In this document: in pieces, positions 1 to 8,422 of the stretch | Layout of the letters: every line of letters begins with the position of its first letter | Numbering within the stretch: position 1 is the first letter of the stretch | Assembly (NCBI RefSeq): GCF_050296195.1 | Contig: NZ_JBNKRB010000054.1 | Source: Gynuella sp050296195 | GTDB taxonomy: Bacteria; Pseudomonadota; Gammaproteobacteria; Pseudomonadales; Natronospirillaceae | Strand: one strand, 5' to 3' | Length of the DNA stretch: 64,000 nucleotides | Notes under the pieces: model-generated | Seen by the model: the letters and a program-made list of their open reading frames with translations, nothing else | What the model was told of the DNA's origin: nothing | The model's database searches: none | Program-made: the position numbers and the translations under genes

Positions 1-21
1 GTTAAAAGAGCAAAAAAAATC

Positions 22-1062
22 ATGGCTACCATTCGTCAAATATCTAAACATGCACAAGTCTCTATTGCGACTGTGTCCAGAGTAATTAACAATTCAAAAT
101 GGGTTGCAGAAGCAACACGCGAAAAAGTCCTGGATGCAATTAATGAACTTGGATATCGGTCAAATAAAACACCAGGATCAATTGATTCATTTCGTTCGAA
201 TATTGTGGGTCTGGTTGTCAGTGACCTGTCCGGTCCCTTCTTTGGCGATATGATGCACAATATCGAAGATGTCCTCCGGCAGGAAGGGCGGCAGATGATT
301 GTTAGTAATGGTCATGGTGACCTTTCACAGGAACGTGAAGCCATTCATTTTTTATTGAAACATCATTGTGATGCACTGATATTGCATTTGGATGCAATGA
401 GCGATGAAGAGATCATTGGCTTTGTTCAGGCACAAAAGACACCTGTTGTATTGATTAATCGCTATATTCCGGCATTAGCAAAAAACTGTATAGCGATGGA
501 TAACGAACAGGGAGGATACCTGGCCGCGAAGTCGCTGTTGGACAGAGGGCATAGAAAGCTCGTATGTCTCACCGGGCCGTTATTCAAACCAGATGCCCGG
601 TCCCGGTTTCAGGGATTTCGACGTGCTGTTGAAGAATATGGTCTGCGGTTCAGTGAAGACCGCGTAGTTGAGGCTGATTTCAACGAATCATCAGGTGCCA
701 AGGCAATCAGTAGGATTTTGAAGCGCAATCTGCCCTTTACCGGTGTGGTATGTGGTAATGATTTAATGGCGATTGGTGCTATCCGGCGATTACAGGAATA
801 CCAATTGAAGGTTCCGGATGATGTTTCTGTCGTTGGGTATGATGATGTCATGCTGGCGGGTTATTTTCAGCCATCACTCGCGACTGTCCGTGTTCCTGTT
901 AACCGTATGGCGCAGCAGGCTGCCAAGCTTGCAATCAGTCTGAGTCAGCATCAGAAATGTGACATTAACCGGATATTTAAACCTGATCTGGTACTGCGCC
1001 AATCAGTCAAGGAGCAGGCATTTGAAGTGGCTGAGCCTGGCAGAGTGTTATTAACCGGCTAG
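22..1062 (+). CDS. LacI-family transcriptional regulator
   Basis: A 346-residue LacI/GalR repressor. Residues 1-50 carry the typical DNA-binding headpiece: ATIRQISKHAQVSIATVSRV is the helix-turn-helix, followed by the hinge-type ELGYRSN. The rest (about 60-335) is the periplasmic-binding-protein-like effector domain, with the usual VVGYDDV strand near residue 275. Full length for the family. The start has a weak purine-rich stretch upstream. The genes it controls are probably to the left, outside the window, because the next gene is convergent and overlaps its stop by 3 bases. The ligand cannot be read from the sequence; sugar or nucleoside sensing is only the family norm. Confidence 0.9.
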   Translation: MATIRQISKHAQVSIATVSRVINNSKWVAEATREKVLDAINELGYRSNKTPGSIDSFRSNIVGLVVSDLSGPFFGDMMHNIEDVLRQEGRQMIVSNGHGDLSQEREAIHFLLKHHCDALILHLDAMSDEEIIGFVQAQKTPVVLINRYIPALAKNCIAMDNEQGGYLAAKSLLDRGHRKLVCLTGPLFKPDARSRFQGFRRAVEEYGLRFSEDRVVEADFNESSGAKAISRILKRNLPFTGVVCGNDLMAIGAIRRLQEYQLKVPDDVSVVGYDDVMLAGYFQPSLATVRVPVNRMAQQAAKLAISLSQHQKCDINRIFKPDLVLRQSVKEQAFEVAEPGRVLLTG

Positions 1063-1976
1063 CGTCGTGTCGCCAGTATCGTACTAAACGTAATCAACAA
1101 CCCTCCAAAAGCCTGAGTCAGACTCAGGCTTTCATTTAGCCAAATAACCGCAAATAGCGCTCCAAACAACGGTTCACTACCCATCAGTAATGCCACTTTA
1201 CTGGCCGAGGTATATTGCACCGCACGGTTTTGAACGAAAAAGGCAAACAATGTACAGAATCCGACCAAGTATAGTGTGATCCACCAAAATTGTGCTTCCA
1301 GTGGGATCGTAATTGCCTTTTTTTCTGTAAAGCAGATAAGCAAAACCATTGCTCCGGTCGCTACGACCAGGGATTGGAGTGCCGTGAGGCTGGCCGTTGC
1401 GATTTGTCGGTTTTTCAGCAGGCGTTTGACTGTGGTGATCATGACGGCGCGTAGTGCCGCTGCTGCCAGTATTAACCAGTCACCACTGTTGAGTGACCAG
1501 TTCAAATTGTATTGCTGGGTCAGACAATAGACTCCCAGTATGCTTAACAATGCCATTAACAACGTTTTTGAGCCAGGCCGGATGCCGGTGACCAGATATT
1601 CGACAAAAGGCGTCATCAGTACATTCAGGCTGATCAGAAACGCAGCATTGGCGGCGCTGGTGTGTGCGACACCGGTCACTTCGCAACAGAAAATGGCTAA
1701 CAATATCAAGCCTGTTGGAATAGCGACGATCCAGTCGGGATTCTGGCCCTGTTTGAATTCGAGCAGCATTTTGGGCAGCAGAGCCATATGGGTGAGCAGG
1801 AAACGTGTTGCGATAAAAAACATCACCGGCGTATAGGACAATGCCGTCTGTGTCAGTCCGTAGCTGGTACCCCAGAAGATGGCCACCAGTAGCAGAGATA
1901 ACTCAGCCCAGCGGGGAGCGGAATGTGTGGAGGTAATCATGGTCATGGTAAGAGGGGCTCCTGTCTGTATTCCCAT
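1059..1976 (-). CDS. EamA/DMT-family inner-membrane transporter
   Basis: About 305 residues with ten hydrophobic segments in two related halves, the pattern of the drug/metabolite transporter (EamA) family. Motifs seen: LVAIFWGTSYGLTQTAL in helix 1 and LLMGSEPLFGALFAVIWLNE near the C-terminal half, the classic EamA signature. The first ATG (1976) lacks a clear Shine-Dalgarno; ATGs at 1946 or 1940 are possible starts. It is divergent from a LysR regulator with a very short gap, a common arrangement in which the LysR protein controls the exporter. Substrate unknown; amino-acid or metabolite export is the usual guess. Confidence 0.85.
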   Translation of the reverse strand: MGIQTGAPLTMTMITSTHSAPRWAELSLLLVAIFWGTSYGLTQTALSYTPVMFFIATRFLLTHMALLPKMLLEFKQGQNPDWIVAIPTGLILLAIFCCEVTGVAHTSAANAAFLISLNVLMTPFVEYLVTGIRPGSKTLLMALLSILGVYCLTQQYNLNWSLNSGDWLILAAAALRAVMITTVKRLLKNRQIATASLTALQSLVVATGAMVLLICFTEKKAITIPLEAQFWWITLYLVGFCTLFAFFVQNRAVQYTSASKVALLMGSEPLFGALFAVIWLNESLSLTQAFGGLLITFSTILATRR

Positions 1977-2040
1977 AACCCAGCATAATTATATATAGTG
2001 GTGAATATAATCCTGGTTATACGCATAGGACTTTTGCGTC

Positions 2041-2979
2041 ATGAACACGAATCAATTGATCAACTTGTTACCGGATATGGCAATTCTTGTAACCGTGGTG
2101 GAGGCGGGGAGCTTTTCAGCGGCCTCTACGCGCCTCAATTTGTCTCCATCAGCGGTCAGTCGTTCGGTTTCGAAGTTGGAGGCCGCATTACAGGTTCGCC
2201 TGTTGGAGCGTACGACACGGCGTTTGAATTTGAGTACGGCTGGTAGGGAGGTGTTTCAGCAATGCCAGAGCATGCTGGCATCCGCACGTGTCGCCGCGAG
2301 TGCCGCTCAGGCAAAAAACGGTGAAGTTGTGGGGCTGTTAAGAGTTGCGGCACCAAAGGCATTCGCCCGGCGGGTTTTGACGCCTCTGGTACTGGAATTT
2401 ATCCGCAGGCATCCAAAAGTCAGTGTGCATTTTAAGGTGGTGGACCACTTTATTGATCCGATCAGTGATGAAGTGGATGTGATCTTCTCGATTACTGATG
2501 CTCCGGTACCCGGTTTGGTGGCCAGGCCATTGATCAATAGTCGGTTGTTATTGTGTGCCAGCCCGGAGTATCTGGCTCGTAATGGCACTCCCACAACGCC
2601 GCAGCAGCTCAAAACTCACCAATGCATCAGAATTGGTGAGGAAGCTGATGATCTGACCTGGGAGTTTTTTCAGGGCGATCAAAAAGTGGCGGTCATTGTT
2701 GATGGTCCTATTGCTGTTAATCACTCGGAAATTCGCCGTGAGTCTGCGTTACAGGGGCTGGGTATTGCTGTTTTTCCAGAATTTACTGTCACTGACTACT
2801 TGTTGGCGGGAACGTTGATCAGGGTTTTGCCGGATTGGCAGTTGGGGGGACGCTATCAGGGGGTTGTGATGATGCAGTATGCCCGCTCAAAGTATGTTCC
2901 CAATCAGCAACGGGTGTTTGTAGATTTTGTGCAGCAACATTTCGCCGGTCAGCAAAACAGCTACTTTTTGCCTGAATAA
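2041..2979 (+). CDS. LysR-family transcriptional regulator
   Basis: 312 residues. Residues about 10-70 form the LysR winged helix (MAILVTVVEAGSFSAASTRL, then LSPSAVSRSVSKLE), and the remainder is the periplasmic-binding-like sensor domain (LRVAAPKAFARRVLTP...). It belongs to the large CrgA/AaeR-like subgroup of LysR proteins. It is divergent from the EamA exporter; the roughly 64-base gap is AT-rich and would hold the promoters of both, so cross-regulation of the exporter is the likely role (inference). The inducer is unknown. Confidence 0.9.
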   Translation: MNTNQLINLLPDMAILVTVVEAGSFSAASTRLNLSPSAVSRSVSKLEAALQVRLLERTTRRLNLSTAGREVFQQCQSMLASARVAASAAQAKNGEVVGLLRVAAPKAFARRVLTPLVLEFIRRHPKVSVHFKVVDHFIDPISDEVDVIFSITDAPVPGLVARPLINSRLLLCASPEYLARNGTPTTPQQLKTHQCIRIGEEADDLTWEFFQGDQKVAVIVDGPIAVNHSEIRRESALQGLGIAVFPEFTVTDYLLAGTLIRVLPDWQLGGRYQGVVMMQYARSKYVPNQQRVFVDFVQQHFAGQQNSYFLPE

Positions 2980-2996
2980 AATTGACTGCCCGGAGA

Positions 2997-3593
2997 TCAG
3001 GTCATGGTGCTGACAGGTTTTCGCGCAGCTGGCGCGGGGGTGTCCTGTAATAATTTATCGATCTGCAATCTGGCCAGTTGTAATAGCTCGGGACTGCGAA
3101 GGTAGTCGGAAACCCCACATTGAATTTGGAAGTCCACATCAGAGAAGAAAAACTTTGATATCCAGTCTCGTCGCCCCTGCACCAGCAAGGTGGGATAGTT
3201 CAGACGGCAACGGGCTATCGGACCATAAGCGAGAACATGGATGCGGTGATGGAAGGATTCCGGCAGTTCAATATTATTTAGAAATTCCAATCCGCAGTGA
3301 CCCGCCAAAAATAATGTTCGGGGATGTTTATTTATGAGATCACGGAGGCTGGCGCTGTAATCATTGCTGAACTGTTGGGTACGCGAGCGTAGATATTGCC
3401 AGCCGAGTGTCAATACAGTTGCCACCGGTGGCTGTTGCTGGTAGGGCTTCATGTTTTCCCGGTAAGGAAAGTTCAGCGGTTCCAGATGGACCCCACGGCG
3501 AATTAGTTGCTGGGCAAACTGTTGCTGATCCTGGCTGAGAGAGCATGAGTCCAGGTGGGTTTGTCCGGTAAGAAATGCAATACCTAAAGCCAT
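2997..3593 (-). CDS. degenerate alpha/beta-hydrolase-like protein, last gene of the condensing-enzyme operon
   Basis: 198 residues, short for an alpha/beta hydrolase (usually 250-300). The order of elements still fits that fold: a strand ending in LFLAGHCGLEFL where GxSxG would be, so the nucleophile position is Cys and the last Gly is lost; then VLAYGPIA; then TLLVQGRRDWIS, which resembles the strand carrying the catalytic acid; then QCGVSDYLRSPELL where the catalytic His region would lie, without an obvious His. It could be a Cys-dependent or a non-catalytic member. It is the distal gene of a leftward operon, 10 bases after a 61-residue ORF. OleB-like function is a hypothesis from context. 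Function not established. Confidence 0.6.
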   Translation of the reverse strand: MALGIAFLTGQTHLDSCSLSQDQQQFAQQLIRRGVHLEPLNFPYRENMKPYQQQPPVATVLTLGWQYLRSRTQQFSNDYSASLRDLINKHPRTLFLAGHCGLEFLNNIELPESFHHRIHVLAYGPIARCRLNYPTLLVQGRRDWISKFFFSDVDFQIQCGVSDYLRSPELLQLARLQIDKLLQDTPAPAARKPVSTMT

Positions 3594-3603
3594 GGTGGGT
3601 ATC

Positions 3604-3789
3604 TCAGCTCAAGCCTTGGTCAATAAACCGCTGAATACGGCTATGCCAGTGTGCAAAATGGGGTTCGTCTCTAATATCCATAAGGTGTCGGATATTCATT
3701 AGGGTATGTGCTTGATCAGGCCATTGTAGATCAACATTGTCAGTGGTTGTTGTCATCGTATCAAGCATGTTGTCGTTGCCATGTGACAA
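3604..3789 (-). CDS. small protein of unknown function in the condensing-enzyme operon
   Basis: A 61-residue ORF fitted exactly between the SDR gene (whose 3' end it overlaps by up to 29 bases) and the hydrolase-like gene (10-base gap). The first ATG is at 3789; ATGs at 3768 and 3756 are alternative starts. No signal peptide or membrane segment; the C-terminal half is rich in His and Arg (HFAHWHSRIQRFID). I do not recognise a family. The main support is the compact fit in the operon, so it may be the residue of a larger protein or a real small accessory protein. Confidence 0.4.
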   Translation of the reverse strand: MSHGNDNMLDTMTTTTDNVDLQWPDQAHTLMNIRHLMDIRDEPHFAHWHSRIQRFIDQGLS

Positions 3790-4714
3790 ACCTCTCTATG
3801 CCTTCAGAAAGTGATACGGACGGTGGGCCAAGGTCTCTGAGCATGCGGCTGGGATCAAAGGTTTTGCTGTGTGCAAACACGCTGATACTGTAGCGCGTAA
3901 CCGGAGGCTCCCCGGGCAGGTGTAACGCTTTGTACAGCCATTCCAGCCAACCGGCGATGCGCATGGCTGTGGATACCTTTAACCGGCGAGTGGGATGGGG
4001 CAGGCCCAGACGATCCAGAATGGTCAGCAACAGTGACTGAAATTCGACGGTCTCTGCGTTGGTAAGATTATAGGCACCCTGCAGGCCTGATTTAACTGCA
4101 GCAGTCAGAATATAGTCACACAGTGTTTCGATATAGATAAAGTCGCCAATGGCTGGTTGTCCCTCGCCTGTCAGCAGTGCCAGACGGTTTTTTTGAGCTG
4201 CCCTTAGTATTCGTGGAAACAACACGGTATCACCCGGGCCGAAAATAGCTCTAGGGCGAAGGATTACGTGTTCTCCACGATAGTTACTGACAAGTTGCTC
4301 GCCAGCATATTTGCTGGCGGCATACCAGCTGATGAACTTCGGTCCAATGGGAGAATCTTCAGTAATATTGAACTGTGGCTCGTCGCGATAAAACACCGAG
4401 CTGGAGGAAAGGTAAATCAATCGGGGGAATTCATTTTGTTCGCAGAAACGTATGACCTCCTGCGTGGCGGTGACATTTTTGCGGTGGTATTCCTGTTCAG
4501 TTCCCCAGGGGGAAACGTGGGCCGCCGCATGGACGACCACATCAGGTTTGAAATCGAGATTCAGTCCTTCGGCCAGATCCACCTGGGCATAATTGCTCCA
4601 CGGCATAGCACGCCGTGCAACTCCAAATAACTCAAGGTCATCATGTGTCGCAAAACGCTGCATGAAAGTGCTGCCAACAAAACCGGAAGCACCTGTTACC
4701 AAAATTTTGGTCAT
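3761..4714 (-). CDS. NAD(P)-dependent epimerase/dehydratase-type extended SDR (OleD-like by context)
   Basis: 317 residues of the extended short-chain dehydrogenase fold. The N-terminus has the nucleotide-binding GASGFVG (residues 8-14), then VVHAAAHVSPWG, the SSSS region near 103-106 and the catalytic Y131xxxK135 (YAASK). The family includes 3-beta-hydroxysteroid dehydrogenase/isomerase-like enzymes, among them OleD, which reduces 2-alkyl-3-ketoacids. The start codon overlaps the stop of the adenylate-forming gene by 4 bases, so the two are translationally coupled. The substrate is most likely a keto intermediate made by the KAS III-like protein of the same operon (inference). Confidence 0.85.
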   Translation of the reverse strand: MTKILVTGASGFVGSTFMQRFATHDDLELFGVARRAMPWSNYAQVDLAEGLNLDFKPDVVVHAAAHVSPWGTEQEYHRKNVTATQEVIRFCEQNEFPRLIYLSSSSVFYRDEPQFNITEDSPIGPKFISWYAASKYAGEQLVSNYRGEHVILRPRAIFGPGDTVLFPRILRAAQKNRLALLTGEGQPAIGDFIYIETLCDYILTAAVKSGLQGAYNLTNAETVEFQSLLLTILDRLGLPHPTRRLKVSTAMRIAGWLEWLYKALHLPGEPPVTRYSISVFAHSKTFDPSRMLRDLGPPSVSLSEGIERFVTWQRQHA

Positions 4715-6030
4715 ACTGTCTCCCTATTGACGGGTGGTTTTTCCTTACAGGCAACCCTTCTGAATTTCTGAGTATTAGATTGGTGTATCCCGTTATGAAA
4801 TTCAAGTCTTGGCAAGTGTCTGTTTTGAGATTCGGCCAACGTTTTCAGTTGTTTATAAATATTGACCTGGGCGACATTTATCTGTTCGCTTTCCACGAAG
4901 ATGCGCCAGCTGTCAGACCACTGTTCGATTTGGTACTGATCGTAACAATAACTACACAACATCATGGCTCTGCGTATCAAATCAGGAAAGATCGCATGCC
5001 AACGATTTTGGTAATCAGGTAACCACAATATATCATCACAACGGCCTTCTACTTTTTCGATAACCGTCATAGAGGATCCGCAAGGGCATGGTTTGGGATC
5101 ATGTACCAAAATATCATCCAGTCGAAAACGAATTAATGGCAAGCTGCGGCGGCGCAGATCGGTGACAATGGGAACAAACCTCCGGCTTTCTCGATCCAGC
5201 CATTCTTTTTCAATTATCAGGATGTCGTCATTGAGATGCATCCGGCCAAAGCTGCAGCTGGATGCAATATAACCTTCGGTACATTGATAGATCTCATCCA
5301 CTGAAATTCGGAATTTTTCAGTGATGCGTTCTCTGGTATCAGCTTCGAGTACTTCTGCAACAGAAATGATTTTTTGTGGATGAATGACAATGTTGCTACT
5401 TGCTAACTGCTCCAAAACAGTCGCTGGGGCAATGAGAATATCCGGATTGTATTGCTCCAGATCCGTGGCCAGGCTTCGCCATGGTTTGGTTAAGTCGAAA
5501 AAGCGAAACTGTAGCAGTATCCCTCTGGATGCCTCATATAACGTATTATTGGAACGCAGGATCAGTGCCACCCGCTGCCGTCTGAATCGCAGTGGCAGAT
5601 TGCGGGCAATAATATAACCGGCCCATTCCGCCTGTTCGATCGGAGTGGTAAGGAATATGCCTCGTTGTCCACTGGTACCGGATGAAAGTCCTACGGACAC
5701 TTGTCCCAGACTCTTGGAAAAGTCACGCTGGAGTTCTGCATCCAGACCATGTTGTTCACATGCTTCCAACGTCAGATTAACAGTATTAATGGCATCAAAA
5801 TTCTGTAAAAAAGTGATTTTGTCTATGATTGGGAATTCGGGCAAAGGTTTATCGATCATTGAATGGTACCATTTTGTCCGTACCAGTGTTCGTTTTTTGA
5901 GGCGTTGAAATAATTTTCTCTGACGGCGTTTCAAGTTTGCATGTGAACGTCTGGGACCTCTCTTTCCCTGATAATAGCCATATACAAAAGCAGCCAGGCG
6001 TTTAATGGTGATGGGCACAAAAGCGTTCAT
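4711..6030 (-). CDS. PaaK/F390-synthetase-like adenylate-forming enzyme
   Basis: 439 residues of the ANL superfamily. The phosphate-binding loop is SVGLSSGTSGQRG (about 112-124). Further on are YQCTEGYIASS, and the C-terminal LIRFRLDDILVHDPKPCPCG followed by VEGRCDDILW, the arrangement seen in phenylacetate-CoA ligases and so-called F390-synthetase-related proteins. It would activate a carboxylic acid as acyl-AMP, possibly transferring it to CoA or another acceptor. It overlaps the MBL gene by 29 bases and the SDR gene by 4, so it is part of one operon. It fills the slot that OleC (also ANL) fills in ole clusters, but it belongs to a different ANL clade, so the chemistry may differ. Confidence 0.8.
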   Translation of the reverse strand: MNAFVPITIKRLAAFVYGYYQGKRGPRRSHANLKRRQRKLFQRLKKRTLVRTKWYHSMIDKPLPEFPIIDKITFLQNFDAINTVNLTLEACEQHGLDAELQRDFSKSLGQVSVGLSSGTSGQRGIFLTTPIEQAEWAGYIIARNLPLRFRRQRVALILRSNNTLYEASRGILLQFRFFDLTKPWRSLATDLEQYNPDILIAPATVLEQLASSNIVIHPQKIISVAEVLEADTRERITEKFRISVDEIYQCTEGYIASSCSFGRMHLNDDILIIEKEWLDRESRRFVPIVTDLRRRSLPLIRFRLDDILVHDPKPCPCGSSMTVIEKVEGRCDDILWLPDYQNRWHAIFPDLIRRAMMLCSYCYDQYQIEQWSDSWRIFVESEQINVAQVNIYKQLKTLAESQNRHLPRLEFHNGIHQSNTQKFRRVACKEKPPVNRETV

Positions 6031-6835
6031 AGCTGCTCATGCAATGGCTGGGGACAATACGGATCGATTGGTTGTAACCATAGAGTTGTGCAAGTTTATC
6101 GATGGTGTCGTAATACTGATGCGTATCGCTGAGTACCAGATTGGCCAGTGGATGAGGGCGACTTGCTGTTATCAGGGTTTTTTCTGTCCAGCAGGCATCT
6201 CCAATCAGAAAGACACTTTCACCTCCAATAGCTGTCAGCAGCCCAAAATGGCCAAAAGCGTGTCCAGGTAGTTCGATGGCCAGAAATGAACCATCATTGA
6301 AAATATCATAAGCCTTGCTGAATGGTGCCATATCAACAGGCAGTTGGTACTCTGGACTGGTTTCAATAAAGCGCACCCTATGCTCGAAATCCACTGGCAT
6401 TAGGTTCTTCAGATAACCTTTTATCAGTGCACTTATACCTGTTCGCTGGCGCATGGACTGCAATCCGCTACGTGAACAGATATAAGTGGCGTGGGGAAAG
6501 TCCAGTAGTCCGGCGATATGGTCTGCGTGAAAGTGAGAAATAAAAATATGACGAATATCTTCACTCGCAATTCCCTGGTCTTTTAATTGTGTCTGCAACT
6601 GTTGTTTATCACACAGATGCATGGGAGTCAGCCAGCGATAGAAACGTTGTGGAAATGGTTGGGTGGCCTGTAAAAAACGTTTGGCATAGCCGGTGTCAAA
6701 CAATACATAACCAAGCCTGGGATGCCTGAATAATCCGACAATGGCTGGAAACTGTTGTGCTTTCCAGGCCCCTCCTCGGGTAATGATGGCCTCCGGGTGG
6801 AAGCAATGGCCAACATGCAGTAATTGCAGGTTCAT
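6002..6835 (-). CDS. metallo-beta-lactamase-fold hydrolase
   Basis: 277 residues with the metal-binding motif HFHADH (H101, H103, D105, H106), preceded by YVLFDTGYAKRF and followed by later metal ligands at PGHAFGHFG and IGDACW. No signal peptide, so cytoplasmic. The layout is that of lactonase-like and thioesterase-like MBL proteins rather than secreted beta-lactamases. Because it lies between a KAS III-like enzyme (4-base overlap) and an adenylate-forming enzyme (29-base overlap), hydrolysis of a thioester or lactone intermediate is a reasonable guess (inference). Confidence 0.85.
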   Translation of the reverse strand: MNLQLLHVGHCFHPEAIITRGGAWKAQQFPAIVGLFRHPRLGYVLFDTGYAKRFLQATQPFPQRFYRWLTPMHLCDKQQLQTQLKDQGIASEDIRHIFISHFHADHIAGLLDFPHATYICSRSGLQSMRQRTGISALIKGYLKNLMPVDFEHRVRFIETSPEYQLPVDMAPFSKAYDIFNDGSFLAIELPGHAFGHFGLLTAIGGESVFLIGDACWTEKTLITASRPHPLANLVLSDTHQYYDTIDKLAQLYGYNQSIRIVPSHCMSSYERFCAHHH

Positions 6836-7857
6836 AGGGTTAACAGCACTCCGCCAAGACTGAGGCCGGCAGAGGTGCCTATCATCATGATTCGGTCGCC
6901 GGCTTTGACTGGGCGGGTTGTCAGTAATTCGTGTAACGCAGCCGGTAATGAAACAGCTATCTGGTTCCCTCGGGAAGCTAACAGTTGGACGACTTTGTCC
7001 GGGTCGACAGACAAACGTTTGATCAGATGTTCAAGTGCTGCGCCACTCGCCTGATGGGGAACCACCCAGTCAATCTGATCGAGAGCGGTATCATTGTTAC
7101 TTAACAATTCACCAATAAAACTGTCGATGACTTTGGCGGTTAACCGATAAAGGTCTTTGCCCTGCATCTGAAACATTCCGTAAGGATGATAATCATCTGG
7201 TGCTTTGCTTGGGTGGAAAAGACTGCCGCCGCCAGCAATCTGACAATAGTCTACGCCCTGGGGATAAGTACGAAACAATGAACCGTCAAGCGTGCTGCCG
7301 GTTTGTGGCGCGGCACGAATGATCAACGCTGCAGCACCATCACCAAAAAGACCTGCAGTTTCAACTTGTTTCCAGTTCAGCCCGACAGATGCAATGTCAC
7401 TGCTGACAATGGCGATGATGCGGTTATTCCCTGAGAGCAGCATGGATGCAGCTGTTTCCATGGCGATTAATGCACTGAGGCAGGTCATATTGATATCAAA
7501 TGCGGTTATGCCAGGGCAATCTGGATAACGAGCCAGTATTTTTGCTGCGTTACATGGAATTGCCTGCTCCATGGTACCGGATGCGGCGATCAGGGTGTCT
7601 ATTTCCGCAAACGTCAGACCAGCCTGATGCAGTGCGGCATCAAGTGCTGCCTGTGCCATTTCGGAGGCACTTTCGTGTTCCGCGTAATGACGGGCAGAGA
7701 CGCCGCAACGGGCTTCGATGCTACCTCTGGCGAGGTGATGGCGCTCATCCAGCACCGTCGAGAGGACGGGGGCTCCTGGCAGATAGATACCGCTGCCGAC
7801 AACTTTAAAGGAACGCTTCAAGTTCAACTCCATTGATAGAATATTCAGCAGCATCAT
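6832..7857 (-). CDS. 3-oxoacyl-ACP synthase III-like condensing enzyme (OleA-like by context)
   Basis: 341 residues of the thiolase fold. The catalytic triad of KAS III enzymes is intact: Cys126 in DINMTCLSAL, His268 in VVPHQASG and Asn298 in SRGNQIAVSLP. FGDGAAALI lies near 171-180. It would perform a Claisen condensation of acyl thioesters. Two adjacent ATGs (7857, 7854) follow a GCAGG; an internal ATG at 7833 is a third option. It is the first gene of a leftward run of overlapping genes and so probably makes the backbone on which the downstream ANL, MBL, SDR and hydrolase-like proteins act. It stands far from any fab cluster, which argues against a housekeeping fatty-acid role. Confidence 0.85.
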   Translation of the reverse strand: MMLLNILSMELNLKRSFKVVGSGIYLPGAPVLSTVLDERHHLARGSIEARCGVSARHYAEHESASEMAQAALDAALHQAGLTFAEIDTLIAASGTMEQAIPCNAAKILARYPDCPGITAFDINMTCLSALIAMETAASMLLSGNNRIIAIVSSDIASVGLNWKQVETAGLFGDGAAALIIRAAPQTGSTLDGSLFRTYPQGVDYCQIAGGGSLFHPSKAPDDYHPYGMFQMQGKDLYRLTAKVIDSFIGELLSNNDTALDQIDWVVPHQASGAALEHLIKRLSVDPDKVVQLLASRGNQIAVSLPAALHELLTTRPVKAGDRIMMIGTSAGLSLGGVLLTL

Positions 7858-7987
7858 ACCTGCAGTGCTCGATACGATTAAGCATGTCGTTCATATTTCT
7901 GACATAAAACTGCAGCTGTCAGGTTTTGATGGCTGATAGGAAAAGCTTTGTATATATTGTGTCATTCGTTCATGTTGTGATTAGTTG

Positions 7988-8341
7988 ATGACTCGCCGTT
8001 TCTATAACATTGCACTGGCAGCCTGGCTTTCTTACTTCGCCATACCCCTGGTCAATGGCTATGGTGCAATTAATGGCCGAATGGTCCAGTTGTGTACTGT
8101 TTACGGTATTAAGATCGTGCTGTTGGAGGACGACCAACAATCCCGGCACGGCGCTTCCGGACTCTCACACGAGGGCTGTCCCTGCGTTCATTTTTTGCTG
8201 GACACCCATGATACGGTCCTGATATCTCGTATTAACCAGGCTTTCCAGATGACCCCGTCATCGGCGGTGACGGAAGTCTCAGTCGATATTCTTCCCCATT
8301 ACTTCGCTCGAGCACCTCCCCAAAACTCATTTTCTGTCTGA
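7988..8341 (+). CDS. small DUF2946-like exported or membrane-anchored protein
   Basis: 117 residues from the ATG at 7988 (a TTG lies directly before it). The N-terminus has a hydrophobic stretch (IALAAWLSYFAIPLVNGYG) that can act as signal or anchor. The middle contains HEGCPCVHF, a CxC pair with flanking His typical of short metal-related DUF2946 proteins. It lies 81 bases upstream of a PepSY membrane protein in the same direction; DUF2946-like proteins often accompany metal or heme genes. The family assignment is tentative. Confidence 0.5.
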   Translation: MTRRFYNIALAAWLSYFAIPLVNGYGAINGRMVQLCTVYGIKIVLLEDDQQSRHGASGLSHEGCPCVHFLLDTHDTVLISRINQAFQMTPSSAVTEVSVDILPHYFARAPPQNSFSV

Positions 8342-8422
8342 TTTTTATGTAATTTCGTCTCGTTGAGATTTGAATTTTAACGTTGGATATGCTGCGACAG
8401 TGGCAGAGTTGAGTATTGTGTA

